DNA from: Litomosoides sigmodontis | Taxonomy: Eukaryota; Nematoda; Chromadorea; Rhabditida; Onchocercidae | Assembly (NCBI GenBank): GCA_963070105.1 | Contig: OY718806.1 | Location: 4,547,865 to 4,611,864, forward strand | Length of the DNA: 64,000 bases | Direction of reading: 5' to 3' | Part shown: one piece after another, positions 26,738 through 42,910 of the stretch | How positions within the stretch are numbered: the first letter of the stretch is position 1 | Layout: every line of letters starts with the position of its first letter | Notes under the pieces: generated by a model | What the model was told of the DNA's origin: nothing | Seen by the model: only the letters and a program-made list of their open reading frames with translations | Databases searched by the model: none | Position numbers and translations under genes: made by a program

Positions 26738-27720
26738 TTTTTTCGTTTGTATTGGTTATTTCTGGTGTAGATATTAAGTACTGTTTGGTTTTAACCTCTC
26801 GTTTTTCGAACGTGCAATTTAAATGCTGTGAAAATACATATTCCCAAAATCGTGGTTGCCCTGCACAAGGTTGGACATTTGGTTCCACTTTGTATATGAA
26901 TTACTTTCTGCACTGTCGTATCATATTTGCTGACACTGTTGTATCGAAGTTTAATCACAATTTCAGTACTGTGACTTGTGTTTTTTTTTTGTAGAATACA
27001 GTTTGCATACTGCATTATTGATGAATGTGGAGTCTGTTAGTTATCTGGACCATTTCTGAACATAGGAATATTGTAATTTAATCTGTTCATGTTTTGTTTT
27101 ACTTACTTTTGTAATATTTTTTAGTACTTTTTATTGTAAATGTAGATTTCGAGCTAATATTCAATTTTATGGGTTTGTGGGCACGTGTTTTCATGATTGG
27201 TGTGTCAGAGGTAGTGACTTATTTATAAGAGTGTGAAAGGAGGATTTAAACTCTCTCATCCATCACCATTCGGGGACAAAATCAGTCCGAACGAAACTGA
27301 ACTATGTTGGAAAATAACAATAATTATTCTAAACAAGTTATTCAATGTTATTACCTTCACTTTGCAATACTTGTGATCAATGAACAGAGTGCATACGAGT
27401 TAGCTGTGGAATTTCAAGTGTTATGGTATAGTATTATGCTCGTGCTACTTCATATCTACGAAAATTGTGCTCGTACCGGTTGTAATACAAATTTTTGTGA
27501 ATAATTTTGTTCTCAATAAACATGTGACTTGTGTCACCAATAATCACTAGTCCCGATGTGATTTGTTCTACTGTTTGTAACAGGGGTGTATGTATGTAAA
27601 AATATTCTAGGTGTTGCAAATGTCGCTTTCACAGTTTGTTTTTAAGAAGTCAAGATTTGGCGTGGTGAATGAAGTTCGCGGAAAACAAAGACTAAAACAA
27701 TGGCTGGTCTATTTTATCAG

Positions 27721-29058
27721 TTACTCGTCCTTATTTTGTCTTTTGCAAAATATTCATCAGTTGTGTCAAGATTGCATCGCAAGTGGAAAGGTTCGCGTCG
27801 GTCAGTTTTTTTGGCAAACTTTTCAGACTAATGCATATGCATTATGCCGATGTGAAGCATGAAAGGTTGTTTAGGACACAGCGCCAAATCCTGGATACTG
27901 TCCTCGGTGTAATCGTTTGGAAACAGCTGACAGAAGTCGATTTTTTTTCCGGTTATATTTGGGATGGACTTGCTATGATGATCATTAATTTGGAGGAGGT
28001 TGTATTTTCCTTTATATCTGCAGATTATAAAGTCACTGAATATTGGTGTGGAAAGTGGTTTGGTTAGGGAATTCTTAATTATTCCACTAATGTCGGTTTC
28101 TAGCTCATACACTGGCTTACGACATATCCGGCTGGCTTGAAATTAAATGCCCATTTGAATGCTTTATTATCGCAGTTCTTTATTTATCATATCTACTTAT
28201 GGCAAAGTAAGTTGGAACTAGAGTTAAACGTAATCGGAAAGCTAAATTTTCGGGTCCTTGATTTACATACTTTTTTTATTTGTAACCTAATACGTGAAAT
28301 CTCAAAAAATAAATTGTAAATAAAGGATCACAAGAATCATCAGATTCAACAAATAGTGCTATTTTCCAGTTACTTTGACAGATTTCTTCAGCTTATTTAT
28401 CAGTGGCAAGTGTTTACATCGGATTTGGTTTCATATCTTTATCGTGTTTTTTCGGGTTATCCGTATTTTTCGCTGCTTTATCTGATCTCCTTCGGCTACT
28501 TACCGTGCATATATACTGCTTTCACATCTATGCTTTCAAGCAAGTGACATTATTTCTTATTTTGCACAATGCTGGAGAATGAGCATTGTTGTCGAAGGGA
28601 CTTAAAAACTGTGTACTGTTACAGGCTGGCCACATTGTCAATGATGTCAATAAAATCACTATGGAGATTATTTCGTGGTCGAAAATATAATCCATTACGT
28701 CAAAGGGTTGATTCAGTAAAACTGGACACGAGGCAGTTATTCATAGCTACTTTATTCTTCATCATATTACTTTTTCTTCTCCCTACGATACTTGTCTATT
28801 TCTTTGTGTTTTCATCGGTAAGCCTTGAGTTATAAAATGTTAGTAATAAGTTTGCCGTACTTCGATATAGATTAAATAGTGTAGTGATCAGTAAATATCT
28901 TGGAGATGAAAACTTTTGTTTCTGAAAACCGTTTAGTTTTTTCATCAGTGTGTATGAAATCGTTGCAGTTACATTGCGTAGTACGCGCTATACAAATGGT
29001 CCTCACGTTGTTGTCGATGGTTCAGGATCAGGTCATCTTCTATGTTTTTAGACTGTAG
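27721..29058 (+). CDS. PIGQ: GPI-GlcNAc transferase subunit Q (GPI1), N-terminal exons not resolved
   Basis: ER membrane subunit of the complex that transfers GlcNAc to phosphatidylinositol, the first step of GPI-anchor synthesis. Secure exons are 28104-28206 (TYPAGLKLNAHLN, FFIYHIYLW), 28392-28539 (SDLLRLLTVHIYCFHIY), 28625-28817 (SLWRLFRGRKYNPLRQRVDS, then a membrane segment with FLLP) and 28969-29058 (a hydrophobic helix, ending at TAG). The blocks PAGLK, SLWRLFRG and LRQRVDS are hallmark GPI1 motifs. An upstream exon opens after the acceptor tttatcag at 27720 and encodes TQRQILDTVLGVIVW; its 3' edge and a possible tiny exon near 28020-28050 could not be fixed. The intron 28540-28624 keeps frame only with a GC donor (AA|gcaagt). 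The variable N-terminal region presumably lies upstream of 27.7 kb. The gene ends 134 bases before the CEP41-like ATG. Confidence 0.88.
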
Positions 29059-29100
29059 TATAACTGACGAGTATGTGATCTCTGCGCTTTTAAAGTGGCG

Positions 29101-29117
29101 TTTTTTTTTTTTTTTTT
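29101..29117 (+). promoter_or_regulatory. T17 tract between PIGQ and the CEP41-like gene
   Basis: A run of 17 T lies 57 bases before the acceptor ttatag (AG at 29173-29174) that precedes the CEP41-like ATG. U-rich elements at about this distance upstream of downstream-gene trans-splice sites are known from C. elegans operons. Its function here is inference. Confidence 0.4.
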
Positions 29118-29192
29118 AATTCTATTGTACCTTCTAAACGCACTGATAAAAGAATGTAGTATACTATGTTATAGTTCCATCGTGCGCAAAAA

Positions 29193-30304
29193 ATGGCACC
29201 GGTCTTTAAACATGGTTATTCGAACGCCTCTGATTTAGAATATGCTTTGGTTCATAGTTTTATTTATCGAAAAATTACTTTCGAAACATTATATTTCCTC
29301 CAAAAAAATTTTAAAAATTCTTCAATTCTTCCTGTTTCGAGCATACTTCCAAGGCAACTATTTAAAAAAACTGAACTCTCCTTCAGAAGACGAAAAATGA
29401 TTGAGGAACAATTCCTCAATGCACACCAAATTTTTGGTGAGCAAGAAATTTAGACTATAGTATCATGGGAACAGAAAGACGTTACTAGGGCAACGACTTT
29501 CCTGAGCCTAATCCGTCTAGACTACTATCTCCCTTCGTAAACTCATGTTTATTGGTGTACCGTTACCTACCATTTCGATCGACAGAGTCGTAAGTTTACT
29601 TGGACAATTTTTTAAAACATCGACAAATTATACGATTCCTTCATATTGCTTATGCTCTAGAATCACAGAAATCAGATTGCCAGAAGTTTCCTTTTCTTTT
29701 GTTAATTGGAAAGTATTTCCAGGTTGCTATGTTAACTGATCAGGAAGCATTGGCAACGAAACCACTTATTTTAGATGTAAGGCCAGCAGAACAATTCGCT
29801 AAAGGACACATTATCGGAGGTCTAATTAAAAAATTTAGCATGCATTTTAGTTGGTAAAATTACACGTAGCAATTCGCAGCGGAATTTTTGCAGCTGAACA
29901 TTATCCACGATTCCTTCTCTGCCGTGAATACTACGAGACAGAATCGATGAAGAGGGTAGGTACACAGGGAACACTGATTGTTTGTGGTCAGATTTATGGA
30001 GCTGGACAAGTTGTGTCAACGTTTTGTGATAGGGGACATAATGCGGTTCTACTAAGAGGAGGTACAGAGTTATTCAGGTAATTCGAATAATAAGATGGTA
30101 GTAAAATGTCTTGAAATGAAAAAGCCCAACTCCTTTCGTTCTCTTTAATTATATTTTCAAGATCTGGAGAGTTGGAAATGCAAGTACCCAGAAGGATTAT
30201 TAACAACAGAAAACAGCCAACCGATTAAACTGGAACTGCCGAAATTAGCAACCCAACTTGCAGTTAACCGGAAACCAGCTCTCGAAAGAAGCAAGTTCCA
30301 CTGA
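29193..30304 (+). CDS. CEP41: CEP41-like protein with rhodanese domain
   Basis: CEP41 is a centrosome/cilium protein that promotes tubulin glutamylation by TTLL6. Exons 29193-29436, 29661-29819, 29870-30061 and 30162-30304 join in consistent phase, giving 245 residues (human has 373). The rhodanese-like domain spans roughly residues 103-205: PLILDVRPAEQF, GHIIGAIRSG, TLIVCGQIYGAG, VVSTFCDRGHNAVLLRGG, followed by WKCKYPEGLLTT as in CEP41. The loop IVCGQIYGAG has a Cys, but the CxxGxR catalytic pattern is absent, so sulfurtransferase activity is doubtful. The N-terminal exon has a clear ATG at 29193, 18 bases after an acceptor, and is joined by phase rather than by homology. A generic rhodanese-domain protein is the alternative. 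Confidence 0.75.
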
Positions 30305-31074
30305 GCTCTCCCATTTCCATGATTTTTAAACTATCCATTAATCTCCTCAGCTAAAATACAGGTTCGTTCCGAAGGAGAAGTATTAATAAATGCATTTCAT
30401 GGAAAATTTGTTTTGTAGCTGGGTTCTTGAAAGCGACGATGAGTTCGATAAGCAAGAATAGCGCCCATAAAGAAGTAGAACGAAGAAATCAAAGGAATAA
30501 ACGTAGAGCGTGGAGATAATTTTTACGCCGTTAATCTCTCTATTGTATCAGTGCTACAGGTCCCAATAAATGTGAAACTGCTTTTCATTATTCATCTAAC
30601 TGCAGCAACAATGTCATCATCCTTTAGTCCATTTCGAACGCTAAATACATTACGTCTCACAAACACATGGATCACGAGTCTGTAACACTTTGCTCTTTGT
30701 ACACTGCATCCACTAACTGATAAAACATTATGTTTAACTTTATCGTGAACAGCAGCATTACAATTCAACCAACGAAGTTTTAAAAAGAAAGTTTATCAGT
30801 CCGAGGTTTTGGAAATTCTACAATTTTGAAGTCGAAATTTATCAACTGCTCAAAACCTGTTTCCACACGAAAGATGATCACCCCTCAACACAGGAATCAG
30901 ATGTGTGCATTGCCGATAAATATAGATCCTTAACAAGAACATCCTTAAAGAATGCCTTGCATTCCCGCATCTCATTTTGCTGAAAATTTTGATAATTTAG
31001 CGAGAACGACGCAACAAACTTTTCGACTTTCCTAACTAAAGCGTATTTACAATACTTACAATACCCAAAATTAT
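30305..31074. other. Convergent 3' gap between CEP41-like gene and NDUFB11
   Basis: No gene seen. The interval should contain the 3' UTRs of two genes that point toward each other. Confidence 0.5.
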
Positions 31075-32650
31075 CTAAATAATAATTTCGAAATTCTGAA
31101 GTTCCTCATCCGATGGCAGGATCACTTTGTCTGGTCGAACTAAGTCTTTGCTGATATATGGTAACCCTGCTTTTTCTCTTCGCGCCAGCTCCAAATGAGC
31201 CTCTCGATATGCCCAGTCTCTCGCTTGGGGCCTGCAACAACTATTTGTCAAGGAAAAATGTGGTTCTTTCGAGGGCTGCAGAGTGCTTTCTTCTTATTAC
31301 AAAAAAATTATTTTACGAACCTTGCTTGGAGACTACAGTTTCTTCAAACTCCTAACTTCTTTCGAGAGACATTAAAACCAATAAACTTAACAACGAAGTG
31401 AAAATAGTTTCATGAATAGCAATACAGCTTACAATGCTATGTCTAGTTATATATTAGACTGTCTCATATATATTATGAGAGTATAGTTTTCTTCACATAT
31501 TTGAAATGAGGAGCAGGAATTTATATGGAACCACTATCAAAGCGTGTTGATGAAATCGCACTGAACTAGTTTAAAAGATTATCTGTAAAGCTTGAATTTT
31601 TGAACAGAAACACTTTTTTCAGAATTCCCTTCATGGAGGGGATAACACTACCAAAGAGCTTATTAGTAGGATAACAGTGCAAAAAAGAAATGTCTAAAAA
31701 ACAAAAACAAACCAATCAGGAGCAGCATATAATAAGTACAGCGTTACCCAACTGACCATTACTGTTAACAAAACAAACATGTATTGATGAAATTTCAACC
31801 AATCAGCATGTTCATCATAAGGAGATAAACCAAACCAAATCCAATTACGCCGCTATAAATTAAAGAAAAATTTAGAGTTTCATTTGCTTTCGAAATTTCT
31901 ATAAAAGAACTAATACTTCAAAATCAAATAGTTATCAAAACGAACAATGTGACCGCCTTGGTCTTTTGCCAATGGTCTTCTCCAGCCATCACCAAATAGC
32001 CAATCCAGACGACCACGATTTAATTTAGGCCATGGATTTTCGTAGGCGTAAGAATCGGAACCAGGTCTAAAACACTGCATATTAAAAAAGTGTACAGATT
32101 ATATTAACACACACAAAAAATATGAACGTGAGAATTTTTTCATATTTACTACTTTAAATTGTGGGGGTACTTTGTTTTCAGTCTTATGCGAAGCTTTTTG
32201 ATTAACGACGCATTTCCAGCCATGCAAGCAAACAGTAAGAATATCATATCCACCGTCACTAATTTTCTTTATAAAAGAGAGAGTGATATCTCTTTTAGTC
32301 CTTTAACTGCTTTGCCACATTAACCGATGAGTAACTCGAAGTACATAAATAAATAGGATCCCTTTTAAACCTTAGCAGTGACTTCCAGATGGCATGAAAT
32401 AAATTCTGCAGAACGTGCAGAAGCTTTTTGTACACTAAAATTTCTGCATCGGTAACAAATGATAAACTACAAAAGTCTGAATAAAATTCGTAATAATTCT
32501 GCTAACATTATTTGCGGTTTATTCGACATGAATTTACCTGTAATCTGCCGGCTTTCTCTCAATATTCTCTTCACCATGCACTCCTGCCGATGAGAGCCTC
32601 TGGAAAGTGATAAAGATGGTACGACGACGAAGTGGCAGACAGATCAGCAT
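31075..32650 (-). CDS. NDUFB11: NADH dehydrogenase (complex I) subunit NDUFB11/ESSS
   Basis: Accessory single-pass membrane subunit of mitochondrial complex I. Exons, high to low: 32650-32538 (start; basic leader with LPLRRRTIFITFQRL typical of mitochondrial import), 32066-31946 (SYAYENPWPKLNRGRLDW), 31852-31713 (YDEHADWLKFHQ, then membrane helix MFVLLTVMVSWVTLYLLYAAPDW) and 31231-31075 (RDWAYREAHLELARREKAG, then DLVRPDKVILPSDEEL). The C-terminal REA...GLP...DP.K..LP arrangement is the NDUFB11 signature. The acceptor ttttcag at 32666-32667 lies 15 bases before the ATG and fits trans-splicing. The donor of exon 2 (ATT|gttcgt at 31945) is weak and was chosen because it keeps frame. An alternative first exon is listed separately. 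Confidence 0.85.
32153..32223 (-). other. Possible alternative first exon of NDUFB11
   Basis: ATG at 32223 opens a 24-residue basic frame (ASLIKKLRIRLKTKYP) ending AA|gtagta in phase 2, which would also splice in frame to the exon at 32066. A one-in-three chance match is possible. Confidence 0.3.
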
Positions 32651-34034
32651 TAAGCTGGGTACGTCCTGAAAACAAGCTAGAATTAGAAGTCTGTAGAGAC
32701 AGTAGTTATTTTTTATCATGAGCGTAGTTACGACACGAGCTGTGATGAGAGCAGATGTAAGTGTCCCGACTTCCCGGGAAGACTGAGGTTCGGAAAAACA
32801 CGACTGCTTGGACCATCAGATATCACTTCGATGAAACCGAAAGCGATAAGAATTACTGGAGTCTCTCACCTTCGCGAGCCACCACTAAGGACGAGCCATC
32901 TTTCTCTGTCTGTGGCGAATTTGTGTCATTCGTCTGCTTGGCGTGGTGCCATGTTGCTTCTTCTGTTATGTTAATAGCCGCGCTGATCCATCCTATGTGA
33001 TTCACGCTACGGGTGAACGCAGTACAGAGGACACTATCTGATTAATGATATAACATGACTGAATAAATATGAAAGATTTAGGTATTAGAATCAGTTCACT
33101 TTTTCTTTCACTGCAAGTCAGTCAATCTTAACTGGAAAAATTTGCATTGCCAAGGTTAGTGCTACAAGGCAGAGTGTAAAGTTTAGCTAACATGCGAATC
33201 AGTGGGTTTACAACTCAGTTTAAAGTAAGGGATAGTGAATTCCGCTTTGTGATGAACAACTACTGGGTCGGTTTAATAAATGTCCTTATTTGTGATGATA
33301 GAGTTTATACGCGTCCCAGTGTTTTTAGAAGATATGTAAGTGGCTGCATTCCATCACATTTCGTCTGAATGTCATTAATCTGTATAAAGATCAACCGTCA
33401 GTATATGTATGAGTAATGATAAGATTTCAAGTTTCACTTTGAAAATTTCGGCAGTTGAATTGGCAGTTGGAAAACAGATGTTTTGCTGTCCAACATACCA
33501 CGTTTTTAGCAACAATGTAGGCTTGTGAGGAAGATAAAGATTTGTGGCTTACATTAATATGCGTGCCAGTGCACTTCATCATACTGCTTTATTGCTCCCA
33601 CATCTTTCGTTCTAATTTGTCTTTTTTCTTTGCGAATTTGAATTTAAAAACCAAATTAGCACAGTTCAGACAATCCACTATCGCATGAAAATCCTATCAT
33701 CTCCTATAGCATACATAGTTTGCTAATAAATTTTCATTTTCATTTTTAATTTTTCTAATTTTAATAAATTTTCATTTGTTATCAGGTGGCCATTACGTGC
33801 CGTGTAGGTTTTTTTGAAATGTTGATTGGTGTGCAATTATTTTGCTGTTTATTGAACGGTCTATATGATAAGTGTTTCATTTATTGAACGGTCTATATGA
33901 TAAGTGTTTCATTTATTGAACGGTTGATATGATATCGATGTGATAGATGCCAATTGCACTTCATTGATTTGCGATTAGAACAAATTTTGCATATTAAATT
34001 TTTTTTATCGTTTTTATTCATTTACGGGCATCAA
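32651..34034. promoter_or_regulatory. Divergent region between NDUFB11 and RhoGDI
   Basis: Separates two genes transcribed away from each other, so both promoters are expected here. It contains the tandem repeat at 33848-33932. An ORF at 32761-33000 is unrecognised and not supported. Confidence 0.4.
33848..33932. repeat. 32-bp tandem repeat, about 2.6 copies
   Basis: Two identical 32-base copies (33848-33879 and 33880-33911) beginning tttattgaacgg, followed by a partial third copy with changes (33912-33932). It ends about 100 bases before the RhoGDI ATG. Confidence 0.9.
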
Positions 34035-35424
34035 ATGGATGAGAGAGACAACAATGATTCAGAGCGGGATAGCACACAAGAGAATTACGTGCCACCTCCG
34101 CAGAAGTCTGTTTCAGAAATTATTGCAGCTGATGCTGATGACGAAAGTTTGAATCGGTGGGTAATTATCTGATTTAAAAATTATGCCGTTCTTTTTTATA
34201 AACAAAACACGTTGTCCAAAACTAGATAGTATCTGTGCACTGCAATCCTTTGCATGATGACTAATGTAGTACATGCATCAGCTTGTGTGGCTAGAATAAA
34301 AAATTTTGGATTGAATACGGAACAACAGAAATTTGTGAGCTGCGATTTTTTTTGCCCCACGTTTTTGGATATGTTTGAATGATGTGTACAGATCTGACAT
34401 TCTTCATACAATTTCTGTGTTTGAAAGTCGAAATAGCTTTTATCTTTTGATTTACAGTTATAAACAAGCACTTCTCGGTCAAGCGAAATCTGGACAAGTA
34501 ATTGTTGATGCAACTAATCCTCTCAATGTTGTTGTGCGTTCCATCACGTTAGTTGTCGATGGTCGCCCTAATATTACAATGTGTCTTGATAAAGGTAAGT
34601 TGTCTTGTAATTGTTGCTTTTGTTTTTCTTCTCATTACGGCAGACACAATGTGTTGTTTGAAATACTTGTATTATTGCTAGTGGAACTACTTGCGAATTA
34701 AAGATGTACGAAAGTGACTTCCAGTTCAGCGAAGTGAACAGCATAGAATTGAAGCACTAAACCCTGTGTGTGAAATTACAGAACATTTGAACGAGGCATC
34801 ATTTGTAATAAAGGAAGGAGCCGCATATAGGATTCGTTTTGATTTTCATGTACAAAGAGAGATTTGTACTGGTTTAAAATATATACAGAAGGTCACGCGT
34901 CATTCCATAACAGGTGTGGGAATTTCTTATTTTGAAAAATGACACCAAGTTACTAAGCCTTAATACATTATAGTATGATGTATTAACGGGTGGAAACTTT
35001 ACCACTAGTATTAATGGTAAATGGATACTTATTTTAAAAACAATGAAACCCAGGTCAAACGCTGGGAGAGTCTGATGTTTTTCAGTTGATAAAGAAACGT
35101 TTATGATGGGTTCATATGCACCGAAAATGGAGATGCAGTCATTCGTTACACCATTGGATGAAGCCCCATCTGGTTAATTTTTTACCAGTTTTCGAGTGCT
35201 GAAAGATGCTGTTAGGTTCTGTAATGTGTGTAACTATATAAAAGCTCATTTAACTTTATGAAAATTGTCCCTCAGTTGTTTATTTTTTAAGTTCCAAAGT
35301 TGCATTTGCAGGTGTGCTGTATCGCGGGACTTACAAGGTGAAATCGCAGGTGTGCGATGACGATGGTCATGATTGGTTGTCTTGGACATGGACCCTAGAA
35401 ATTGCAAAAGATTGGGGAGAATGA
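34035..35424 (+). CDS. rhi-1: Rho GDP-dissociation inhibitor
   Basis: Cytosolic regulator that extracts prenylated Rho, Rac and Cdc42 from membranes and holds them inactive. Exons 34035-34156, 34458-34594, 34782-34913, 35086-35172, 35312-35424 agree in phase and give 196 residues, a normal RhoGDI length. The acidic, disordered N-terminal arm ([13 protein letters not shown]) leads to SLNRYKQALLG, the GTPase-binding helices. The immunoglobulin-like domain has [22 protein letters not shown], the block [26 protein letters not shown] and the terminal [11 protein letters not shown]. The Met at 34035 was chosen by family length; the frame is open further upstream. The symbol rhi-1 is taken from the C. 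elegans RhoGDI. Confidence 0.95.
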
Positions 35425-37072
35425 ACAGCTTTCTTTATTCATCAAATTATGTTACTTTTGCAACGGGGCAATGGGCTTGACCTCCTTTTGTTAATGACTC
35501 GCTTCCGTAATTGGGTTCTTTTTCATGATGAATACGCAATATATGACGACTTTTGGGTGTTTGTGATGTTTGGTCTCACGTTCATGTTTTCACTTCAGTG
35601 CTTCTTTCCTTTCAATTAATGTTTTTCTGTTCATATTTGCAATTATACAGTTTACGAGCTCTGATTTAATCTTTTTCTTGATTTGCGGTAACTTTCTTCT
35701 GCTCAGACTGCGTAACTGGAGGTTGTTGCATGAACTGTACTTTGCACACAAATTTATTTTATCAACCTGGTGCTTTGCAGTACTTCAGATGCTTGGGGCT
35801 GATTAAGCTAACAGTGAAGGGAGGCAAATATTACTTTTTATTTGTATTAGCCATATTTTATCAGAACTTGTACCTGGGATTTGATGAACTCAACAACTCC
35901 TTCAAAATACAAGATATCCAAATATGAATACAGCTGTTGACATTTTTGATTGAAAGAGTCACGTATGTCAAAAGTCATACTTGAATACTCCCACTCCAAA
36001 AACATGTTTCGCAGATAAAGTCAAATTTCTATTTCCCCAAAATTTAAAGCCTGGATGAAAATCTTTTGCGGATGATTCATTCCGCTTTCATCGTTCAGGA
36101 CGTCGCAGTTCCGTTTTTTAGTTCTTTTTTTATTTAGCATCAAATGTAGTTTTAGGTTTAGGGACACATTGAACCACATGCAAGAAGTGATCTGCAGGTT
36201 TTTGTTCGGGGAACTATGTGTAGGATACTCTTCTTGCATTTTTTTCTTTTTTATTTGTATGATATTTTTTTTTTTCATTCATACGTCGAACAATGAAAAC
36301 CGCAGTCAGCGCTTCGGAAATCGTCGCCCTTGGATAGCCTTTTTGTGTGCTAAGACAACAAAGTGCAAATAATTATTTACCTAATTTCACGACCAATACT
36401 CTTGAGAGCACCGATACAGTGCAATTTCAGAATATCAGTAGTGCAATGGTGAAAACAAGGATAATTCTTGCAAACAGCAAATCTATAAATTTACACTAAA
36501 GTGATAGGTTGGCGCGGTTGCACTCTAGCTCACAAAAATCCTACACTACAATCTAAGTATAATTTCATAGTGAACCTTAAGACGGTCACACATGAAAAGT
36601 AGCGGGATCTGTTAAAATATGTTCCTTTACAAATGATTCTAGATTTTTAATTTTATAAAGTTAATATTTTTAAATCATATGTCCAAAACGTAAAAATGCA
36701 ACAAAAGAAGTCAAACTTTATAAAAACCAACAATTACAGTAAATAATGGTAATAATAATAATGATAATAACATCAATATTCCCTTTCAAAATTGGTTAGT
36801 AAAGATATATTCGAAAAAAGAACCGGGGGAATGGAACTTTTTATCGCATTATTTTCATCTTTCTTCGTAGTCACCATTGAAAGTAACAACACAGATGAAA
36901 CATACAGAAAGAAAAAAGAAATTGTCAGTAAGCGTAAAAAGTAGTACCAGAAAGTTATTTTTCCACAACCTCACAATTGAACTATTTGTTTAATTATAGT
37001 ACCCTTTGATTTAGTAATGAATTTCTCCAACTAATAGTACTATTCCTCATATTTGGGGTTTCTAAACCAACG
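35425..37072. other. Convergent gap between RhoGDI and pdi-2
   Basis: Contains the two 3' UTRs. No additional gene was seen; open frames at 35570-35927 and around 36021-36372 have no splice logic or recognisable motif. Confidence 0.5.
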
Positions 37073-40893
<3,821 letters not shown>

Positions 40894-42910
40894 AACCTGA
40901 AACAGCGAATGATTTCAACACGATGCGAAACGACACCTAATCACAGCCGCCATGCCATCCACCCTCGCTTTGATAGCGGCCTACCACCCCACCTTTCCCC
41001 CTCCTCTTTCCTATCCTCTGTCGCATAGTGCATTGTGTGTTATTCGCCCATTGGATAACGAGCATGACACACCCCCGCAAAACCATTGGTTGTGCTGTAC
41101 TGGACGGAATCTGCGTGACGATGATTACGTAGCGCTCTGTTTTCCTTCATCTTTCCGCTATGTACACGTCCGCTGTCGAGAAAGTGTAGAGGTGTAAGAT
41201 GTGGCTTCATTGCTCTGTGATCATAGCCCACTCATTTTCATATGATTCTAACATTTCAATTTGAAAATTGATGAACATGACAAATTAACCAAATTCTCGG
41301 AAAATTTTGAAGTCGCTACCTAGCTGCTTCAACATGGATAAGGTAACGCAAAGAAGTTATAATGCGCCAAGCGATAGCAGGAATAAAATGTCAAGATCAC
41401 CGGCGGCATCGGTTAATAAGCAATTCCGAATTGATGGCATTACGCTGAAGGGAATTATGCTTTCTCCCTACAACTTCATCCTATGTATAAATGTTCCGTT
41501 GCACAGCAGTTCTTGTCAGAATTTTGTGTGCGCCAGTGAAACTCAAAGTTTGTTCGATTTTATAAAACCAATTTTAAATTCAACTGAAACAATGACCAAA
41601 ACTATAACACTAAGTCATCCACTCATACGATATCCTTACGTATTTTTCAAGATCGATAAATGGAAAAGGGTAAGTAGGGCATCGAAACCTCATCGACTAA
41701 ACCTCTGTAATTCGGCCATGTAACGTCTTCACACAAGCCATCATCGCTATTATTTACGATCTGCTTTTGTTATTCCAATTAATTTTACAAATTTACTATA
41801 ACATTTTAAAAGAATATTCGAAGACATTTATTTAGAAAGTAAGCAGCCGAGTGGAGTATTTCTGAAGTTCTTTCTAGTTTTTGAAGCTAATTTAAAAGTT
41901 GTCTCTTAAAATTTTAAGACAGGGTAGCGCTTAAATCGCATTCGTTCAATAAATCGAGTTGATATTATTTCTTCTATGGGACATAACTGGAAATATTGAC
42001 CGAAATTGGTGCCCGTAAAATTATGGAATGGTGAGTTCTACCTGATAAAATCGTTCTATACATCAAATCATTTAGGGGATTATCACGTAAGAGAGGTCCT
42101 CACAGTAATTAAATATGTTTAATTCCACCGAAGGCTTTCGATAACTCAGTCTTCCTGGTCTCTTTTTGACAACGACGATTTCCTTATGTTGTTTAAAACA
42201 TCCGGAACTACTCAACTAATGCCACTTCTGAATCGTGTTGAGAGAACAAACTGAAACTAATCATTTCGAAATGTTCTCGGAAGAAAAATTACTAGTTTCA
42301 GCATACATCACCTGCAATTTCCATAAAAGCACATGATTTTCATCAAATTGCAATGCATTTTATGAATCTAAAAGTTGACGCTCAGTAGAAGTTGATAAAA
42401 TTCATTACACAGGGAAAGGAAGAAGTTTGACGGTGAAAAACATGGATAACTATCAACTGTAATTGTAACTAATTGATACGAATGTAATTGTAAGATATCA
42501 AATAGTTCTCAGGACCGAAATCAGTATTCTCTATTCTGACAGATTGAGCACAACGTAATGTAATTACTTACTATTCAAAGTACAATACAACACCGATTCC
42601 CCTCAATGCTGATTTTGTAACCATTCTTCGATGGAACGAGTCAAAACATTCCAGGATTTAGGTACAGCCATGCAATGGTAAATATTTGTTTCATATCGAA
42701 GCCATTACGTGAGCCAGGGACCGTAGTGGGTAGGTCGTCTGGTGGGGATTAGTGTGCTATCATTGGGTAGTTTTTGAAGGTTAGACTATGTGCGACTACA
42801 GGGAGAGTTAGAAAAATTTTTAAGTCGGAAGCAGAATGGTCTCATCACTTTGTTTCGCAGTGTTTGTCTCAATTGATTCCTATTTATATTTCATTTTCAG
42901 GAAGAGAAAG
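40894..42910. promoter_or_regulatory. Divergent region between pdi-2 and RUNDC1
   Basis: Should contain the pdi-2 promoter and that of RUNDC1. A frame at 41307-41723 with an ATG at 41334 (MDKVTQRSYNAPSDSRNK) is unrecognised; it could be an upstream exon of RUNDC1 but no junction supports this. Confidence 0.35.

Noticed and set aside
27700..27831. ATG at 27700 as start of PIGQ (MAGLFYQLLVLIL frame)
   Set aside because: It reads a different frame from the conserved GPI1 region and stops before it; no intron of credible size joins them.
29545..29739. Start of the CEP41-like gene at 29545
   Set aside because: That frame does not enter the rhodanese frame; the exon starting at 29193 joins in phase.
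41307..41723. Independent gene at 41307-41723
   Set aside because: No family resemblance and no junction to RUNDC1; left as an unexplained ORF in the divergent region.
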